Below are positions 8,672 to 18,010 of a stretch of 64,000 nucleotides of DNA, one piece after another. The notes under the pieces are model-generated. The model saw only the letters and a program-made list of their open reading frames with translations, had not been told where the DNA came from and did no database searches. Each line of letters opens with the position of its first letter. Position 1 is the first letter of the stretch. The stretch lies in NCBI RefSeq assembly GCF_902497745.1, contig NZ_CABVHJ010000006.1:248001-312000 (forward strand), in the 5' to 3' direction. Source of the stretch: Pseudomonas fluorescens (GTDB lineage: Bacteria; Pseudomonadota; Gammaproteobacteria; Pseudomonadales; Pseudomonadaceae). A program made the translations under genes and the position numbers.

Positions 8672-9523
8672 TTACTGGGCGCCGAACATCGCGGTCCAGT
8701 AAATGCCGGCGCTGCTTTTCGGGTCGGTCGCGTAGGCGGCGCCGAGTTCCTTGTATTGCGGGTTCATCAGGTTGGCGCAATGGCCGGGGCTGGCGAGCCA
8801 GCCTTCGACGACTTTGTGCACGGTGTCTTGCCCGGCGGCGATGTTTTCGCCGACCTGTTGGCCGCTGTAACCGGCGAGTTCCGCGCGATCGCCCGGGGTG
8901 CGGCTGTCGCGGTCCTTGTGGTCGAAGTAATTGTTGTTGGCCATGTCGCGGCTGTGATCCTGGGCGATCGTGCCCAGTGTCGCGTTCCAGGCCAGCGGTG
9001 CGGCAGCGGCGAAAGCCTGGCCGCCACACTGACGCGCCTGACTGCGGGCGACGTTGAGTTCACTGAGCAATTTCTGCCCCTCACTTTGCGCATCACCGAG
9101 CCTGGCTGTCAGCAGCGGCCGCGCCAGCACAATGCGCCAGTCGCGGTCGTCGCGGCTGACACCGACATCGACAAACTGCGGATCAAGCACCACCTGACAG
9201 AAACTTTCCTTGATCGCCTGCATCGCCGACGCCGCATCACGCGGGCCGTTAAGCGTGATCGCTTGCACATTGACCATCGGGTAACTGGCGCTGGCCATGG
9301 CTTGCTGCAGATCGACAGCACCGGTGGCGCGTAATCTCAGCCGTGGATCAGCTGACAGCGGTGGCAGTTCATTCGACGCCTGACTGCCGCAACGCTGCGG
9401 CTGGCTGCGATAACTGTTGATCGACTCGATCAGTTGCGACTCATCGCCGGCCAGCGCCGGAATGGCAAACACAACGCCCACGGACAACGCGGCAAGACGC
9501 AAAACAGATGGCATGAAGCGCAT
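8672..9523 (-). CDS. Secreted CAP/SCP-domain protein
   Basis: A 283-aa protein with a signal peptide (hydrophobic stretch ending ..FAIPALAG at residue about 26) and a C-terminal CAP (cysteine-rich secretory protein/PR-1) domain. Domain marks are SRDMANNNYFDHKDRDSRTP near residue 190, GENIAAGQ and WLASPGHCANLMNPQYKELG. The His/Glu residues of the CAP cavity are present. The N-terminal half (residues 30-155) is not recognised. Start placed at 9523 because AAGGGAG lies just upstream; the longer open frame would bury the signal peptide. Biochemical role is unknown. Confidence 0.85.
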   Translation of the reverse strand: MRFMPSVLRLAALSVGVVFAIPALAGDESQLIESINSYRSQPQRCGSQASNELPPLSADPRLRLRATGAVDLQQAMASASYPMVNVQAITLNGPRDAASAMQAIKESFCQVVLDPQFVDVGVSRDDRDWRIVLARPLLTARLGDAQSEGQKLLSELNVARSQARQCGGQAFAAAAPLAWNATLGTIAQDHSRDMANNNYFDHKDRDSRTPGDRAELAGYSGQQVGENIAAGQDTVHKVVEGWLASPGHCANLMNPQYKELGAAYATDPKSSAGIYWTAMFGAQ

Positions 9524-9722
9524 GGAAATCTCCCTTGAGCTGAATGCGCCCATGATGCGCGAAAGGCCCCCGGTGAGTGCAATGTCTTTTTTCTTCATTC
9601 AGTGGATTTTCTGCGCAACTTTGCCTCTGGATTTGCCGTCTACACTCACCGAAGACCCCGGAAACCGGGTGTCTCCCCGACGTAACACCTTGCCCGCATC
9701 GGGCGCTGCCGGAAGAACAGAC

Positions 9723-10343
9723 ATGGGATTGAAAGGCTGGGCGGGTTGTCTCGTATTTACCCTGTTGGCAGGCTCTGCATGGGCCACCGATCAGGCCCCG
9801 ATCAAAGCGAAGGCTGAAGAAAAAGCCCAAGTGCTGGAAGAAAAAGCGGCGGACAAAGTCAGCGCCGCCCCGGCCCCGAAAGCCGAGGCCATCACCCCGA
9901 CCGAAGTACAAGCGGTCGACCCTGCCGGTGCCGCGCCGCTGGACGATCCGATCACCTGTCTGGCGCGCAGCATCTATTGGGAAGCCAAGGGAAAGGACAC
10001 TCCGGAAATGGAAGCCGTGGCCAGTGTGGTGATGAATCGCCTTGGCCACGAAGGCTTTCCCGACAACATTTGCGCCGTCGTCAAACAGGGTTCGGAAACC
10101 AAGAGCTGCCAGTTTTCCTGGTGGTGCGACGGGCGTCCGGATCAGGTCAAGGAGGATGCCGAATACACGCTGGCCAAGGATATCGCCCGCAAAGCGCTGA
10201 ACCGCCAACTCAAGGATCGCACCAACGGCGCGCTGTATTTCCATGACCGCAATGTGCATCCGAGCTGGGCCAAGGAGTACCGCAGAACCGCTGAAACGAA
10301 AAAATTTCTCTTCTACAAACCTGCCGGTGGCGACGCGCGTTAA
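9723..10343 (+). CDS. SleB/CwlJ-family cell-wall hydrolase
   Basis: A 206-aa exported protein: signal peptide (residues 1-21, LLAGSAWA), an Ala/Lys/Glu-rich linker (about 25-60), then the Hydrolase_2 domain seen in spore cortex hydrolases SleB/CwlJ. The motif ARSIYWEAKGKDTPEMEAVA carries the conserved catalytic-type Glu, and VVMNRLG, CQFSWWCDGRPD and ALYFHDRNVHPSWA follow. In Gram-negative bacteria this family is expected to cut peptidoglycan in the periplasm. The start is supported by GGAAG about 8 bp upstream. Its end overlaps the convergent LysR gene by 4 bp. Confidence 0.86.
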   Translation: MGLKGWAGCLVFTLLAGSAWATDQAPIKAKAEEKAQVLEEKAADKVSAAPAPKAEAITPTEVQAVDPAGAAPLDDPITCLARSIYWEAKGKDTPEMEAVASVVMNRLGHEGFPDNICAVVKQGSETKSCQFSWWCDGRPDQVKEDAEYTLAKDIARKALNRQLKDRTNGALYFHDRNVHPSWAKEYRRTAETKKFLFYKPAGGDAR

Positions 10344-11227
10344 GCGCAGACTTGCCGTACACAATCGCGCAACCAGCGATGCGCCGGGTCGGCGTCCATG
10401 CGCGGATGCCAGAGCATCGACACGCTGATGTCCGGCATCGCGAAGGGCAGGGCGAAACTGTGCAGGCCCGTGCGCAGTTTGCTGGTGTGACGCTGCGGGA
10501 CAGTGGCGATCAGGTCTGATTCACGCACCAGCGTCAGCGCCGCCGAGAATCCGCCGAATGAAGTGACGATGTCCCGTGTCAGCCCTAGCGCGAGTAACGC
10601 TTCGTCGACCGGGCCGCTGCTGCGCCCGCGTCGTGAGATAAGAATGTGCTCGCCGCCGGCAAAGCGCTTGCTAGTGATTTTTTCCGAGCTCAAGGGATGC
10701 CCCTCACGCACCACACCGATCCACTGATCCTGAAACAGGATGCGGCTGTGCAGCGTCGGGTCGGTGCTGTCGTCGACCACACCGGTTTCCAGATCGACAC
10801 GACCCTCGCGCAGCGGCGTGCTGTCCTTGTCGGCTTTCTGCACAAAACGCAGACGCACGCCGGGCGCTTCTTCAGCGATGCGCGCGAGCAGGGCGGCAGC
10901 AAAGGTTTCGACAAAACCGTCGGTGTTGCGCAGGGTGAAAGTGCGTTGCAACCTGCTGGGGTCGAGCACTTCGGCAGGCTGTAAAACCGCCTCGGCATCT
11001 TGCACCAGATGGCTGACTCGTTCGCGCAATTCCAGTGCGCGGGGGGTTGGCACCAGGCCACGACCCGCGCGCACCAGCAACGGATCGCCCGTGGTTTCGC
11101 GCAGACGGGCGAGGGCGCGGCTCATGGCTGACGGGCTCAACCGCAGGCATTTGGCGGCGCGGGCGACGCTGCCTTCACGCAGTAACACGTCGAGGGTGAT
11201 CAGCAGGTTCAGATCCGGAGTGCTCAT
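10340..11227 (-). CDS. LysR-family transcriptional regulator
   Basis: A 295-aa regulator with an N-terminal winged helix-turn-helix (SVARAAKCLRLSPSAMSRAL, residues about 18-37) and a C-terminal effector-binding domain. It is divergent from the MFS transporter, with 103 bp between starts, so it most likely controls that transporter and itself. The inducer cannot be read from sequence. Confidence 0.9.
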   Translation of the reverse strand: MSTPDLNLLITLDVLLREGSVARAAKCLRLSPSAMSRALARLRETTGDPLLVRAGRGLVPTPRALELRERVSHLVQDAEAVLQPAEVLDPSRLQRTFTLRNTDGFVETFAAALLARIAEEAPGVRLRFVQKADKDSTPLREGRVDLETGVVDDSTDPTLHSRILFQDQWIGVVREGHPLSSEKITSKRFAGGEHILISRRGRSSGPVDEALLALGLTRDIVTSFGGFSAALTLVRESDLIATVPQRHTSKLRTGLHSFALPFAMPDISVSMLWHPRMDADPAHRWLRDCVRQVCA

Positions 11228-11330
11228 GACATGGCGTTCCGTGCAGGTATCGAGTGCAAAGCATGCGTCTTGCGCCGTGTCTTGTCGAGGCTCAGGCTAT
11301 GGCAGATCACTTTTGCGCGGCGAACCTCCC

Positions 11331-12743
11331 ATGTCCCGAGAACCCCTGAGCACTCCCGCCCGCTGGGCGCTGACCAGTCTGGCCTTGTCGATGTTGATGC
11401 CGTCGCTGGACACCAGCATCGCCAATGCTGGGCTGCCAATTCTGGCGACGGCGTTTGATGCGACGTTTCAACAAGTGCAATGGATCGTGCTGGCTTATCT
11501 GCTCGCGATCACCACATTGATTGTCAGCGTCGGGCGGTTGGGCGATGGTTTTGGACGGCGGCGATTGCTGTTGATCGGGATTGGCATTTTCACCAGCACC
11601 TCGTTGGCCTGTGCGCTGGCACCGGGACTTGCTTGGTTGATCGGTGCACGAGCGGTACAAGGCGTTGGCGCGGCGATCATGTTCGCCTTGACGGTGGCGC
11701 TGGTGTCAGAAGCGGTGCCCAAGTCGCGGGCGGGCAGTGCGATGGGTTTGTTGGCGACGATGTCGGCGACTGGCACCAGTCTTGGGCCGTCGCTGGGCGG
11801 GCTGTTGATAACGCACGTCGGCTGGCAGGCGATTTTTCTGCTCAACGTGCCGTTGGGCTTGCTCAATGCGTGGCTGGTGTACCGCTATTTGCCGGCGGAT
11901 CGGGCAGCGGGGCGGCGCATGGCGTTCGATTATTCTGGCAGCGCGGTGCTGGTTTTCACGCTGGCAGCCTATGCGCTGGCAATGACGCTAGAAGGTTTCA
12001 CGTTGCCGTTGTTGCTGGCCAGCCTGTTCGGAGTCGGGTTGTTCGTCGTGGTCGAGAAGAAGGCCAAGGCGCCGCTGATTCGCTTGTCGCTGTTCAACGA
12101 CGCGCGACTGAGCAGCAGCCTGACGCTGACGTTGCTGGTGACGACGGTGATGATGACCACGCTGGTGGTGGGACCGTTTTACCTGAGTCGCGGATTGGGC
12201 CTCAACAGCGCCGTGGTCGGCTTGGCATTATCGGTCGGGCCGTTGTTGTCCGCGTTTGGCGGTGTGCCGGCTGGACGTTTGGTGGATCGCTTCGGTGCGC
12301 GGCGGATCGTGCCGGGTGCATTGTTCGCCATGGCTTGCGGCTGCGCTTTGTTGGCGCTGTTGCCAATGAGTCTGGGGCTGCCTGGGTATTTGTTGCCGAT
12401 CACCGTGGTCGCCATCAGTTATGCGTTGTTTCAGGCGGCCAACAACACCGGATTGATGGCCGGGGTTCGTCAGGATCAGCGCGGCGTGGTTTCGGCGATG
12501 CTCGGGCTGGCGCGCAACCTTGGGTTGATCACCGGCGCGGCAGTGATGGGCGCGGTGTTTGCGCTGGCAGCGGGGGATCCGACACAGGCGCCTGCAACGG
12601 CGATTGCCAGCGGATTGCACATCACTTTTGGCGTCGCGGTGGCGTTGATGCTCACGGCGTTGATCATCAGCCGAGCGCAGTTCAACGGTGGGAGCGAGCC
12701 TGCTCGCGAAGAGGCCCGCACAACCAACATCTCCGGTGACTGA
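11331..12743 (+). CDS. MFS transporter (DHA2-type drug efflux)
   Basis: A 470-aa inner-membrane carrier with 14 probable helices. The N-terminal motif D1-like region is LDTSIANAGLPILATAF, motif A appears as GRLGDGFGRRRLLLIG, and motif C-like GTSLGPSLGGLL lies near residue 145. This pattern is typical of proton-driven multidrug/toxin exporters. No good ribosome site other than CCTCCC-flanked sequence is visible; the ATG at 11331 fits the family start. The last 18 or so residues (from about SEPAREEARTTN) are encoded by a REPIN that also supplies the stop codon, so the original C-terminus has been replaced. Confidence 0.88.
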   Translation: MSREPLSTPARWALTSLALSMLMPSLDTSIANAGLPILATAFDATFQQVQWIVLAYLLAITTLIVSVGRLGDGFGRRRLLLIGIGIFTSTSLACALAPGLAWLIGARAVQGVGAAIMFALTVALVSEAVPKSRAGSAMGLLATMSATGTSLGPSLGGLLITHVGWQAIFLLNVPLGLLNAWLVYRYLPADRAAGRRMAFDYSGSAVLVFTLAAYALAMTLEGFTLPLLLASLFGVGLFVVVEKKAKAPLIRLSLFNDARLSSSLTLTLLVTTVMMTTLVVGPFYLSRGLGLNSAVVGLALSVGPLLSAFGGVPAGRLVDRFGARRIVPGALFAMACGCALLALLPMSLGLPGYLLPITVVAISYALFQAANNTGLMAGVRQDQRGVVSAMLGLARNLGLITGAAVMGAVFALAAGDPTQAPATAIASGLHITFGVAVALMLTALIISRAQFNGGSEPAREEARTTNISGD

Positions 12744-12775
12744 CACACCGCTTTCGCGAGCAGGCTCGCTCCCAC
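12688..12775. repeat. REPIN, copy 5, overlapping the end of the MFS gene
   Basis: 88-bp hairpin whose left arm and loop are translated as the end of the MFS transporter (stop at 12741-12743, inside the loop region). Confidence 0.92.
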
Positions 12776-12822
12776 AGGGGGGCGGGTTGATCGGTAGGTC
12801 TCCGGCCGAACCGAGATCAAGT

Positions 12823-12910
12823 GTGGGAGCGAGCCTGCTCGCGAAGAGGTCGGTACAGCCAATATCTCCGGTGACTGACACACCGCTTTCGCGAGCAAGC
12901 TCGCTCCCAC
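12823..12910. repeat. REPIN, copy 6
   Basis: 88-bp hairpin 135 bp downstream of copy 5, same orientation. It lies just before the 3' end of the convergent histidine kinase gene. Confidence 0.92.
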
Positions 12911-12934
12911 AGGGATTTGTGGTGTGTTGGCTAT

Positions 12935-14338
12935 TTATGTTGATTGCCGGGCCGGGAAGAACAGTTCGAAGCAGGTGATGCCATCGACACTGCTGGCGCT
13001 GTAGCGGCCCTGATGCAACTGCATGATGGTTGCCACGATCGACAGGCCCAGGCCGTTGGATTGCGCCGAACGCTCACGGGACTGATCGACACGGTAGAAG
13101 CGTTCGAACAGCCGCGCCAAGTGTTCAGGGGCAATGGTTGTGCCGTGGTTGCGCACCCGTAAATAACTGCCCTGCGGCTCGGCAATCACCTCCACCTGCA
13201 CCGTCGAATTCGCCGCACCGTACTTGATCGCATTGGCACACAGGTTGGCCAGCGCGCGGCGCAACAGCATCGGCTCGGCCCAGATCACACCGCTGCCACG
13301 CGCCTCGATGCTCACGCCGACATCCGCCGCGAGGCCTTCAAAGTAATCGGCAATGCGCTGCATTTCATCCGCCGCATCCAGTTCCTGACGCTGGCTCAGG
13401 GCACTGGCCGGATCGGTGCGCGCCAGAAACAGCATGTTGTCGAGCATTCGCGTCAGCCGTTCGAGCTCTTCGACGTTGGAGGCGAGCAACTGTTGATAGG
13501 CCTCGCTGCTGCGATTCTGCTGCAGCGCAACCTGGGTTTCGCCAAGCAGATTGTTGATCGGCGTGCGCAACTCGTGGGCCATGTCGGTGGACACCTGACT
13601 CAACTGCGCAAAGCCCTTGGCGAGTCGATCAAGCATGGCATTGAACGCCTCGATCATCGGCTGTAATTCTCGTGGCGCACCGCTGTTGGCGAGGCGCTCG
13701 CCAAGGTTGCCGACACCGATGCCATGAGCGTGTTTCGCCAGTCGCCGCAACGGCAACAACCCGCGATACACCAACAAACAGCCCACCACCGCCAGCAACA
13801 GCGCCGCCAACGAAGCGAGGCCATAAACACTCAAGCGGTAATTGGCGAGCATCGCCGTGCGCTCGCTCATCAGGCGCCCGGTGGTGACTTGCAGACTGCC
13901 CAGTTCACCGGAATCGATACTTGCCGCCACCGCCGAAAACGGTACGCCATCGACGCTAGGCAGATGCTGCACGTCTTTCAGCGTCATCGCATGATCGACG
14001 GGCACCGCCGGCAGCGTCGGCGTGCTCAGATTGCCCGGGTTGACCACCAGCAGCGGCGGTTGCCCCGGCGCGCCGATGGTCAGCAGTGCTTCGCGGTTGC
14101 CGAGCATGTTCTGGAACAGCGCCGGTTTGTTCTTGATTAGCTCCAGGGTGTTGCTGTCGTTGAGGAAGGTGCGCAACTGATCGACGCGACTTACCAGCGC
14201 GGTGTCATCACGGCGGATCAACTGTTGCTCCAGTTCGTTGTACAGCGCGGCACCGAGTCCGGCCAGCGAAGCGAACGCAAGCAGGGCGAACACCAGTGCC
14301 AGGCGCAAGGTCAGCGAATAAGGGCGATGGCCGCTCAT
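12935..14338 (-). CDS. Heavy-metal sensor histidine kinase (CopS/CusS type)
   Basis: A 467-aa inner-membrane kinase: helix 1 at residues 8-30, periplasmic domain about 35-165, helix 2 about 170-190 ([19 protein letters not shown]), HAMP, then the H-box [16 protein letters not shown] and the ATPase with N-box [12 protein letters not shown] and the glycine box SNGLGLSIV. Overall layout and length match the copS/cusS/silS sensor subfamily. The start overlaps the end of the response regulator by 4 bp. No copper resistance structural genes are adjacent, so the metal (Cu, Ag, Zn or a redox signal) is uncertain. Confidence 0.88.
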   Translation of the reverse strand: MSGHRPYSLTLRLALVFALLAFASLAGLGAALYNELEQQLIRRDDTALVSRVDQLRTFLNDSNTLELIKNKPALFQNMLGNREALLTIGAPGQPPLLVVNPGNLSTPTLPAVPVDHAMTLKDVQHLPSVDGVPFSAVAASIDSGELGSLQVTTGRLMSERTAMLANYRLSVYGLASLAALLLAVVGCLLVYRGLLPLRRLAKHAHGIGVGNLGERLANSGAPRELQPMIEAFNAMLDRLAKGFAQLSQVSTDMAHELRTPINNLLGETQVALQQNRSSEAYQQLLASNVEELERLTRMLDNMLFLARTDPASALSQRQELDAADEMQRIADYFEGLAADVGVSIEARGSGVIWAEPMLLRRALANLCANAIKYGAANSTVQVEVIAEPQGSYLRVRNHGTTIAPEHLARLFERFYRVDQSRERSAQSNGLGLSIVATIMQLHQGRYSASSVDGITCFELFFPARQST

Positions 14339-15006
14339 GGCTGCGTATCGAAGCGATAGCCGATGCCGCGCACGCTGTGGATCAGCTTGAGCTGGAACGG
14401 ATCATCGATCTTCGCCCGTAAGCGGCGCACGGCGACATCGACGACGTTGGTGTCGCTGTCGAAATTCATGTCCCACACCCGAGAGGCAATCAGCGAACGG
14501 GCGAGAACCTGCCCGGTATGGCTGGCGAACAACTGCAGCAACGCGAACTCCTTGTTGGTCAGGGTGATTCGTACACCGGCACGGTTCACGCGGCGCTTGA
14601 GCACGTCGATCTGCAGGTCGGCGACTTGCAGCTGTTCGTCTTCATGAATCGGCCCGCGCCGGGTCAGGGTGCGCAAGCGCGCCACCAGTTCGGCGAAGGA
14701 AAACGGCTTGATCAGGTAATCATCGGCACCCAGTTCCAGGCCTTTGACGCGGTCGGCGATATCGTCGCGGGCGGTGAGAAACAGCACCGGCGTGTCGGCT
14801 TCCTTGCGCAACCGGCGCAGGACTTCCCAGCCATCCATTTTCGGCATCATCACATCGAGCACGATCACATCGAAACTGTGTTCCAGCGCCAGGTGCAGGC
14901 CGTCGGCACCGTCGCGGGCGAGACTGACGCTGTAACCCAGTTCCTGCAGACCGTTGAGCAGGTAGTTGCCCGCCTTGGGTTCGTCTTCGACAACCAGAAT
15001 ATTCAT
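14335..15006 (-). CDS. Heavy-metal response regulator (CopR/CusR type)
   Basis: A 223-aa OmpR-family regulator: receiver domain with phospho-acceptor in [16 protein letters not shown] (Asp about 51) and the conserved Lys in [13 protein letters not shown], then a winged-helix DNA-binding domain with [20 protein letters not shown] and the terminal [10 protein letters not shown]. Length and motifs match the CopR/CusR/CzcR subfamily. It is in an operon with the downstream kinase (4-bp overlap) and the upstream DUF2790 gene (9-bp gap). A CusR-like box is upstream of the operon at 15363-15380. Confidence 0.9.
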   Translation of the reverse strand: MNILVVEDEPKAGNYLLNGLQELGYSVSLARDGADGLHLALEHSFDVIVLDVMMPKMDGWEVLRRLRKEADTPVLFLTARDDIADRVKGLELGADDYLIKPFSFAELVARLRTLTRRGPIHEDEQLQVADLQIDVLKRRVNRAGVRITLTNKEFALLQLFASHTGQVLARSLIASRVWDMNFDSDTNVVDVAVRRLRAKIDDPFQLKLIHSVRGIGYRFDTQP

Positions 15007-15015
15007 CGATCAGTC

Positions 15016-15273
15016 TCAATGGTCATTGATGCAGCCGCTGCCTTGTACCTGATAGTCCAGCACATGTTCGCGGCCCTGATGGTCGAGGTAATTCAATTGC
15101 GCCGGGACCACGCCGCACGCCTGTGAAATATCGGTGCTGGACAGTACTTTGTCGACATCCAGATTGACGTAGAAGCCGGATTTGTCATGAATCACGGCGT
15201 TGTCGGGCGTGTTCGCGGCGAACGCGCTGCCGTTGGCGAGGAGGGCGGTGAAGGCGAGCAGGAGGGTTTTCAT
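15016..15273 (-). CDS. DUF2790-family small periplasmic protein
   Basis: An 85-aa exported protein: signal peptide (residues 1-20, LLANGSAFA) and a 65-residue mature part with two cysteines (ACGVVPAQL and a Cys near the C-terminus), which could form a disulfide or contact metal. It matches the DUF2790 family common in Pseudomonas. As first gene of the copRS-like operon it is probably part of the same periplasmic stress response. Function is unknown. Confidence 0.78.
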   Translation of the reverse strand: MKTLLLAFTALLANGSAFAANTPDNAVIHDKSGFYVNLDVDKVLSSTDISQACGVVPAQLNYLDHQGREHVLDYQVQGSGCINDH

Positions 15274-15362
15274 GGTCAGTCACTCAGTGTTCGAAGTTGA
15301 TCGGCATTGGCGCCGGGACAACTTCAGGCTACCGAGCGATCCGCACGGCAAACCGACAGCTG

Positions 15363-15380
15363 AATGACAAAGTTGTAATG
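15363..15380. promoter_or_regulatory. CusR/HprR-like box upstream of DUF2790-copRS
   Basis: AATGACAAAGTTGTAATG is an imperfect palindrome (ATNACAA-N2-TTGTNAT). It closely resembles the E. coli CusR/HprR target with ACAA..TTGT halves spaced by 2 bp. It lies 90 bp before the start of the first gene of the operon, fitting autoregulation by the CopR-like protein. No binding data. Confidence 0.6.
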
Positions 15381-15420
15381 AAACGGATGAAAACGGTTTA
15401 ACTGAAGGAACACTATCCCT

Positions 15421-15508
15421 GTGGGAGCGAGCCTGCTCGCGAATGCGGTATGTCAGCACACATTTAAAGTGTCTGACCCAGCGCATTCGCGAGCAGGCTC
15501 GCTCCCAC
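15421..15508. repeat. REPIN, copy 7
   Basis: 88-bp hairpin between the divergent promoter side of the copRS-like operon and the 3' end of the next minus-strand gene. Confidence 0.92.
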
Positions 15509-15528
15509 AGGGGATTTGTGGTGTTCGG

Positions 15529-16239
15529 TCAGCTCGCGTGGGTATTGAGAATGCTCGCCACCTGCTGCGGCTGGCAGTTCAGATACGGCGACGACTTCAA
15601 CCAGCGCTGATCCGGATACCACGAAAACATGAACTGGCCGTTCTTCAGACGATCAATCACCTGTTTGGCAATTTGCGGCCGAACCGCCGGGCAACCCTGG
15701 CTGCGACCGATGCGCCCCTGTTTCTTGCTCCACAACGGATTCACATAACTGGCCGCGTGAATGACGATCGCGCGATCGCGGGCCATGTCGTTGAAGCCTG
15801 GCTCCAGACCGTCCATGCGCAGCGAATAACCGTGGGTGCCGCTGTAGCTTTCCTGGGTGCGGAACAGGCCGAGGCTGGATTGGTAACTGCCTTCGACATT
15901 GGAAAACTGCGTGGCGAAGTTTTCCCCGGAGTTGGAGCCGTGGGCGACCAGATCGCGCAGCACCAATTTCTTTTTGCTGAGGTCGAAGATCCACAGGCGG
16001 CGTTCGGTGGACGGTTGCGAATAGTCGATGATCGCCAGATGGCGGGATGGTTTCGCACCGTTGTTGACCGCGCATTGCATGGCGTTCAAAGCACCTTTCA
16101 GCGCTTGGGGATTGAGTTCTGGCGCGGCGTGCGCGAGGCTGGTGTAGAGAACCGGCGATGGTTTGCCGGCGGCAAAAACTGGACTGGTCACGACGATAGC
16201 GGTGGCAGTCAGCAGAAGTCGGCGCAAAAACGTCAACAT
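15529..16239 (-). CDS. YkuD_2-type murein L,D-transpeptidase family protein
   Basis: A 236-aa exported protein with a signal peptide (residues 1-23, ending TSPVFA) and a murein L,D-transpeptidase-type catalytic domain. The active-site motif is seen as GRSQGCPAVRPQ with Cys near residue 195 and an upstream IVIHAASYV containing the conserved His. This family would remodel peptidoglycan in the periplasm; the exact reaction is not known. The ATG at 16239 was preferred over a GTG six codons upstream because GAGGA lies before it. Confidence 0.82.
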   Translation of the reverse strand: MLTFLRRLLLTATAIVVTSPVFAAGKPSPVLYTSLAHAAPELNPQALKGALNAMQCAVNNGAKPSRHLAIIDYSQPSTERRLWIFDLSKKKLVLRDLVAHGSNSGENFATQFSNVEGSYQSSLGLFRTQESYSGTHGYSLRMDGLEPGFNDMARDRAIVIHAASYVNPLWSKKQGRIGRSQGCPAVRPQIAKQVIDRLKNGQFMFSWYPDQRWLKSSPYLNCQPQQVASILNTHAS

Positions 16240-16390
16240 TTTATAAAGTGTCCTCACTTGCTACTTATTTGGCACTTTGGCTCCTGACTCCCAGTCAATA
16301 CCCGCAAGCCCGTCGATCGAGCCTGACTCTCAAGCGCACCTGATGTAAGGTTGGCCATCATCTGGACGGCCATGGATTGGAGTAAAGCAG

Positions 16391-18007
16391 TTGTTCAAAA
16401 AGTACGCATGCTACTTGAGCATTTGTTTGCTCGCTGCGCCGTTTGTCGCTTGTGCCGATGAGCCGTTGCCGCCGCTGGAGACACTGCCAACGCCACCGGC
16501 CGAAATGCCGGTCGAGCCGCAAAGCCCGTTGCAGGCCGTAATGATCAGCCTGGCGCAGTCTTGCCCGGCGATTGCCGCACAGCTCAACGGCCCGGCGCTG
16601 ACGCAACTGCAAGCCTTCTACCAGCAGCAGGACTGGATGCCGGTGTGGGCGAGTGAGTCTGCGCGATTGCCGGTTTTGCAGGCGCAATTGCAGCTGTTGG
16701 CCGATGATGGCCTCAATCCGAAACGCTATCCGATCGCGGCCACGGCGCCGCAGGATGGCGAGTTGTGTGCCGACATCGACATCAGTCGCAACTATCTTCA
16801 GGCCCTGCAGGATTTGCACTACGGTCGCCTGCTGCAATCGCACTTCGAACCGCTGTGGCATGCCGACGCTACCCCGCGCGACCGTCAGGCGGAATTGTTG
16901 GCCATCGCCGTACCGGGCATGCATGACATTCCCGCTGCGTTCGACCTGGCGCGGCCGCGTCTGGCGCAATATCAGGATCTGCGTCAGCTCTACGCGGCGC
17001 AACGGCTCAAAGCCTTGCCGCAGTGGCAAGCGGTGGGCAACGGGCCGCTGCTGCGCCCGGATATGGAAGACCAACGCGTGCCGGAACTGGCTCAGCGTCT
17101 GTACAGCGAAGGTTATCTGACCCACGTCATTGGCACGCCCGGCAACGCTTATGACGGCATGCTGGTCGATGCCGTGAAGAGTTTTCAGGCCAATCATTCG
17201 TTGCAGGCCGACGGCGTTGTCGGGCCGGGCACGATTGCCGAACTCAACATCAGTCCGCTGACGCGCCGTGAACAATTGCGCGTCAACCTTGAGCGTTTCC
17301 GCTGGATGGCTCAGGACATGGAACCTAATGGCCTGCTGGTCAACGTCGCCGCCGCTGAACTGACGCTGTATCAGGGCGGCGTGCCGGTGTGGCAAACGCG
17401 CACTCAGGTTGGCCGCGCCGAGCGCCAGACGCCGTTGCTCAAATCGCGGGTGACACGCCTGACCCTGAACCCGACCTGGACCGTGCCGCCGACCATCTGG
17501 AAGGAGGACAAACTGCCGGAGATCCGCAAGGACCAGACCTTCCTCAGTCGACAGAACCTGCAAGTGCTCGACGCCAACGGTCAGCCGGTGGCGGCAGCGG
17601 ACATCGATTGGGACAACCCCGGCAACATCATGCTGCGTCAGGATGCCGGGCCGCGTAATCCGCTGGGGCAAATGGTTATCCGCTTCCCCAACCCATTTTC
17701 GGTGTACCTGCACGACACGCCAAGCAAGGCGCTGTTCGAAAAAGGCCCGCGTGCCTTCAGTTCCGGCTGCGTGCGGGTCGAGCATCCGATGCAGTTACGC
17801 GATCTGCTGCTCACCCCGGCGGAAAAGGCCCGTACCGAAACGCTGCTGGCCACCGGCACCACCCACGAATTTCGCCTGTCGGCGCCGGTGCCGATCCTGA
17901 TGACTTACTGGACGGCACAGGTCGACAGCAGTGGCCGCGTGCGTTACTCGCCGGATATCTACAGCCGTGACAGCGCCTTGCTCGCCGGGCTAGATCGGGC
18001 GCATTGA
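16391..18007 (+). CDS. L,D-transpeptidase of the LdtD (YcbB) family
   Basis: A 538-aa periplasmic enzyme expected to make 3-3 (mDAP-mDAP) cross-links in peptidoglycan. Parts in order: signal peptide (1-22), scaffold domain with YQQQDWMPVWASES near residue 78, a peptidoglycan-binding domain (VDAVKSFQANHSLQADGVVGPGT, about 258-280), and the YkuD catalytic domain with YLHDTPSKALFEK and the active-site Cys in SSGCVRVEHP near residue 458. The frame starts with TTG at 16391, with GGAG 10 bp upstream; no in-frame ATG lies near the signal peptide, so the TTG start appears real. Two L,D-transpeptidase-type genes being divergent neighbours suggests a shared role in wall maturation. Confidence 0.9.
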   Translation: MFKKYACYLSICLLAAPFVACADEPLPPLETLPTPPAEMPVEPQSPLQAVMISLAQSCPAIAAQLNGPALTQLQAFYQQQDWMPVWASESARLPVLQAQLQLLADDGLNPKRYPIAATAPQDGELCADIDISRNYLQALQDLHYGRLLQSHFEPLWHADATPRDRQAELLAIAVPGMHDIPAAFDLARPRLAQYQDLRQLYAAQRLKALPQWQAVGNGPLLRPDMEDQRVPELAQRLYSEGYLTHVIGTPGNAYDGMLVDAVKSFQANHSLQADGVVGPGTIAELNISPLTRREQLRVNLERFRWMAQDMEPNGLLVNVAAAELTLYQGGVPVWQTRTQVGRAERQTPLLKSRVTRLTLNPTWTVPPTIWKEDKLPEIRKDQTFLSRQNLQVLDANGQPVAAADIDWDNPGNIMLRQDAGPRNPLGQMVIRFPNPFSVYLHDTPSKALFEKGPRAFSSGCVRVEHPMQLRDLLLTPAEKARTETLLATGTTHEFRLSAPVPILMTYWTAQVDSSGRVRYSPDIYSRDSALLAGLDRAH

Positions 18008-18010
18008 GCC

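Noticed and set aside
11480..12739. 419-aa plus-strand open frame inside the MFS gene
   Set aside because: Alternative frame of the transporter, Gly/Arg/Asp-rich, no family similarity.
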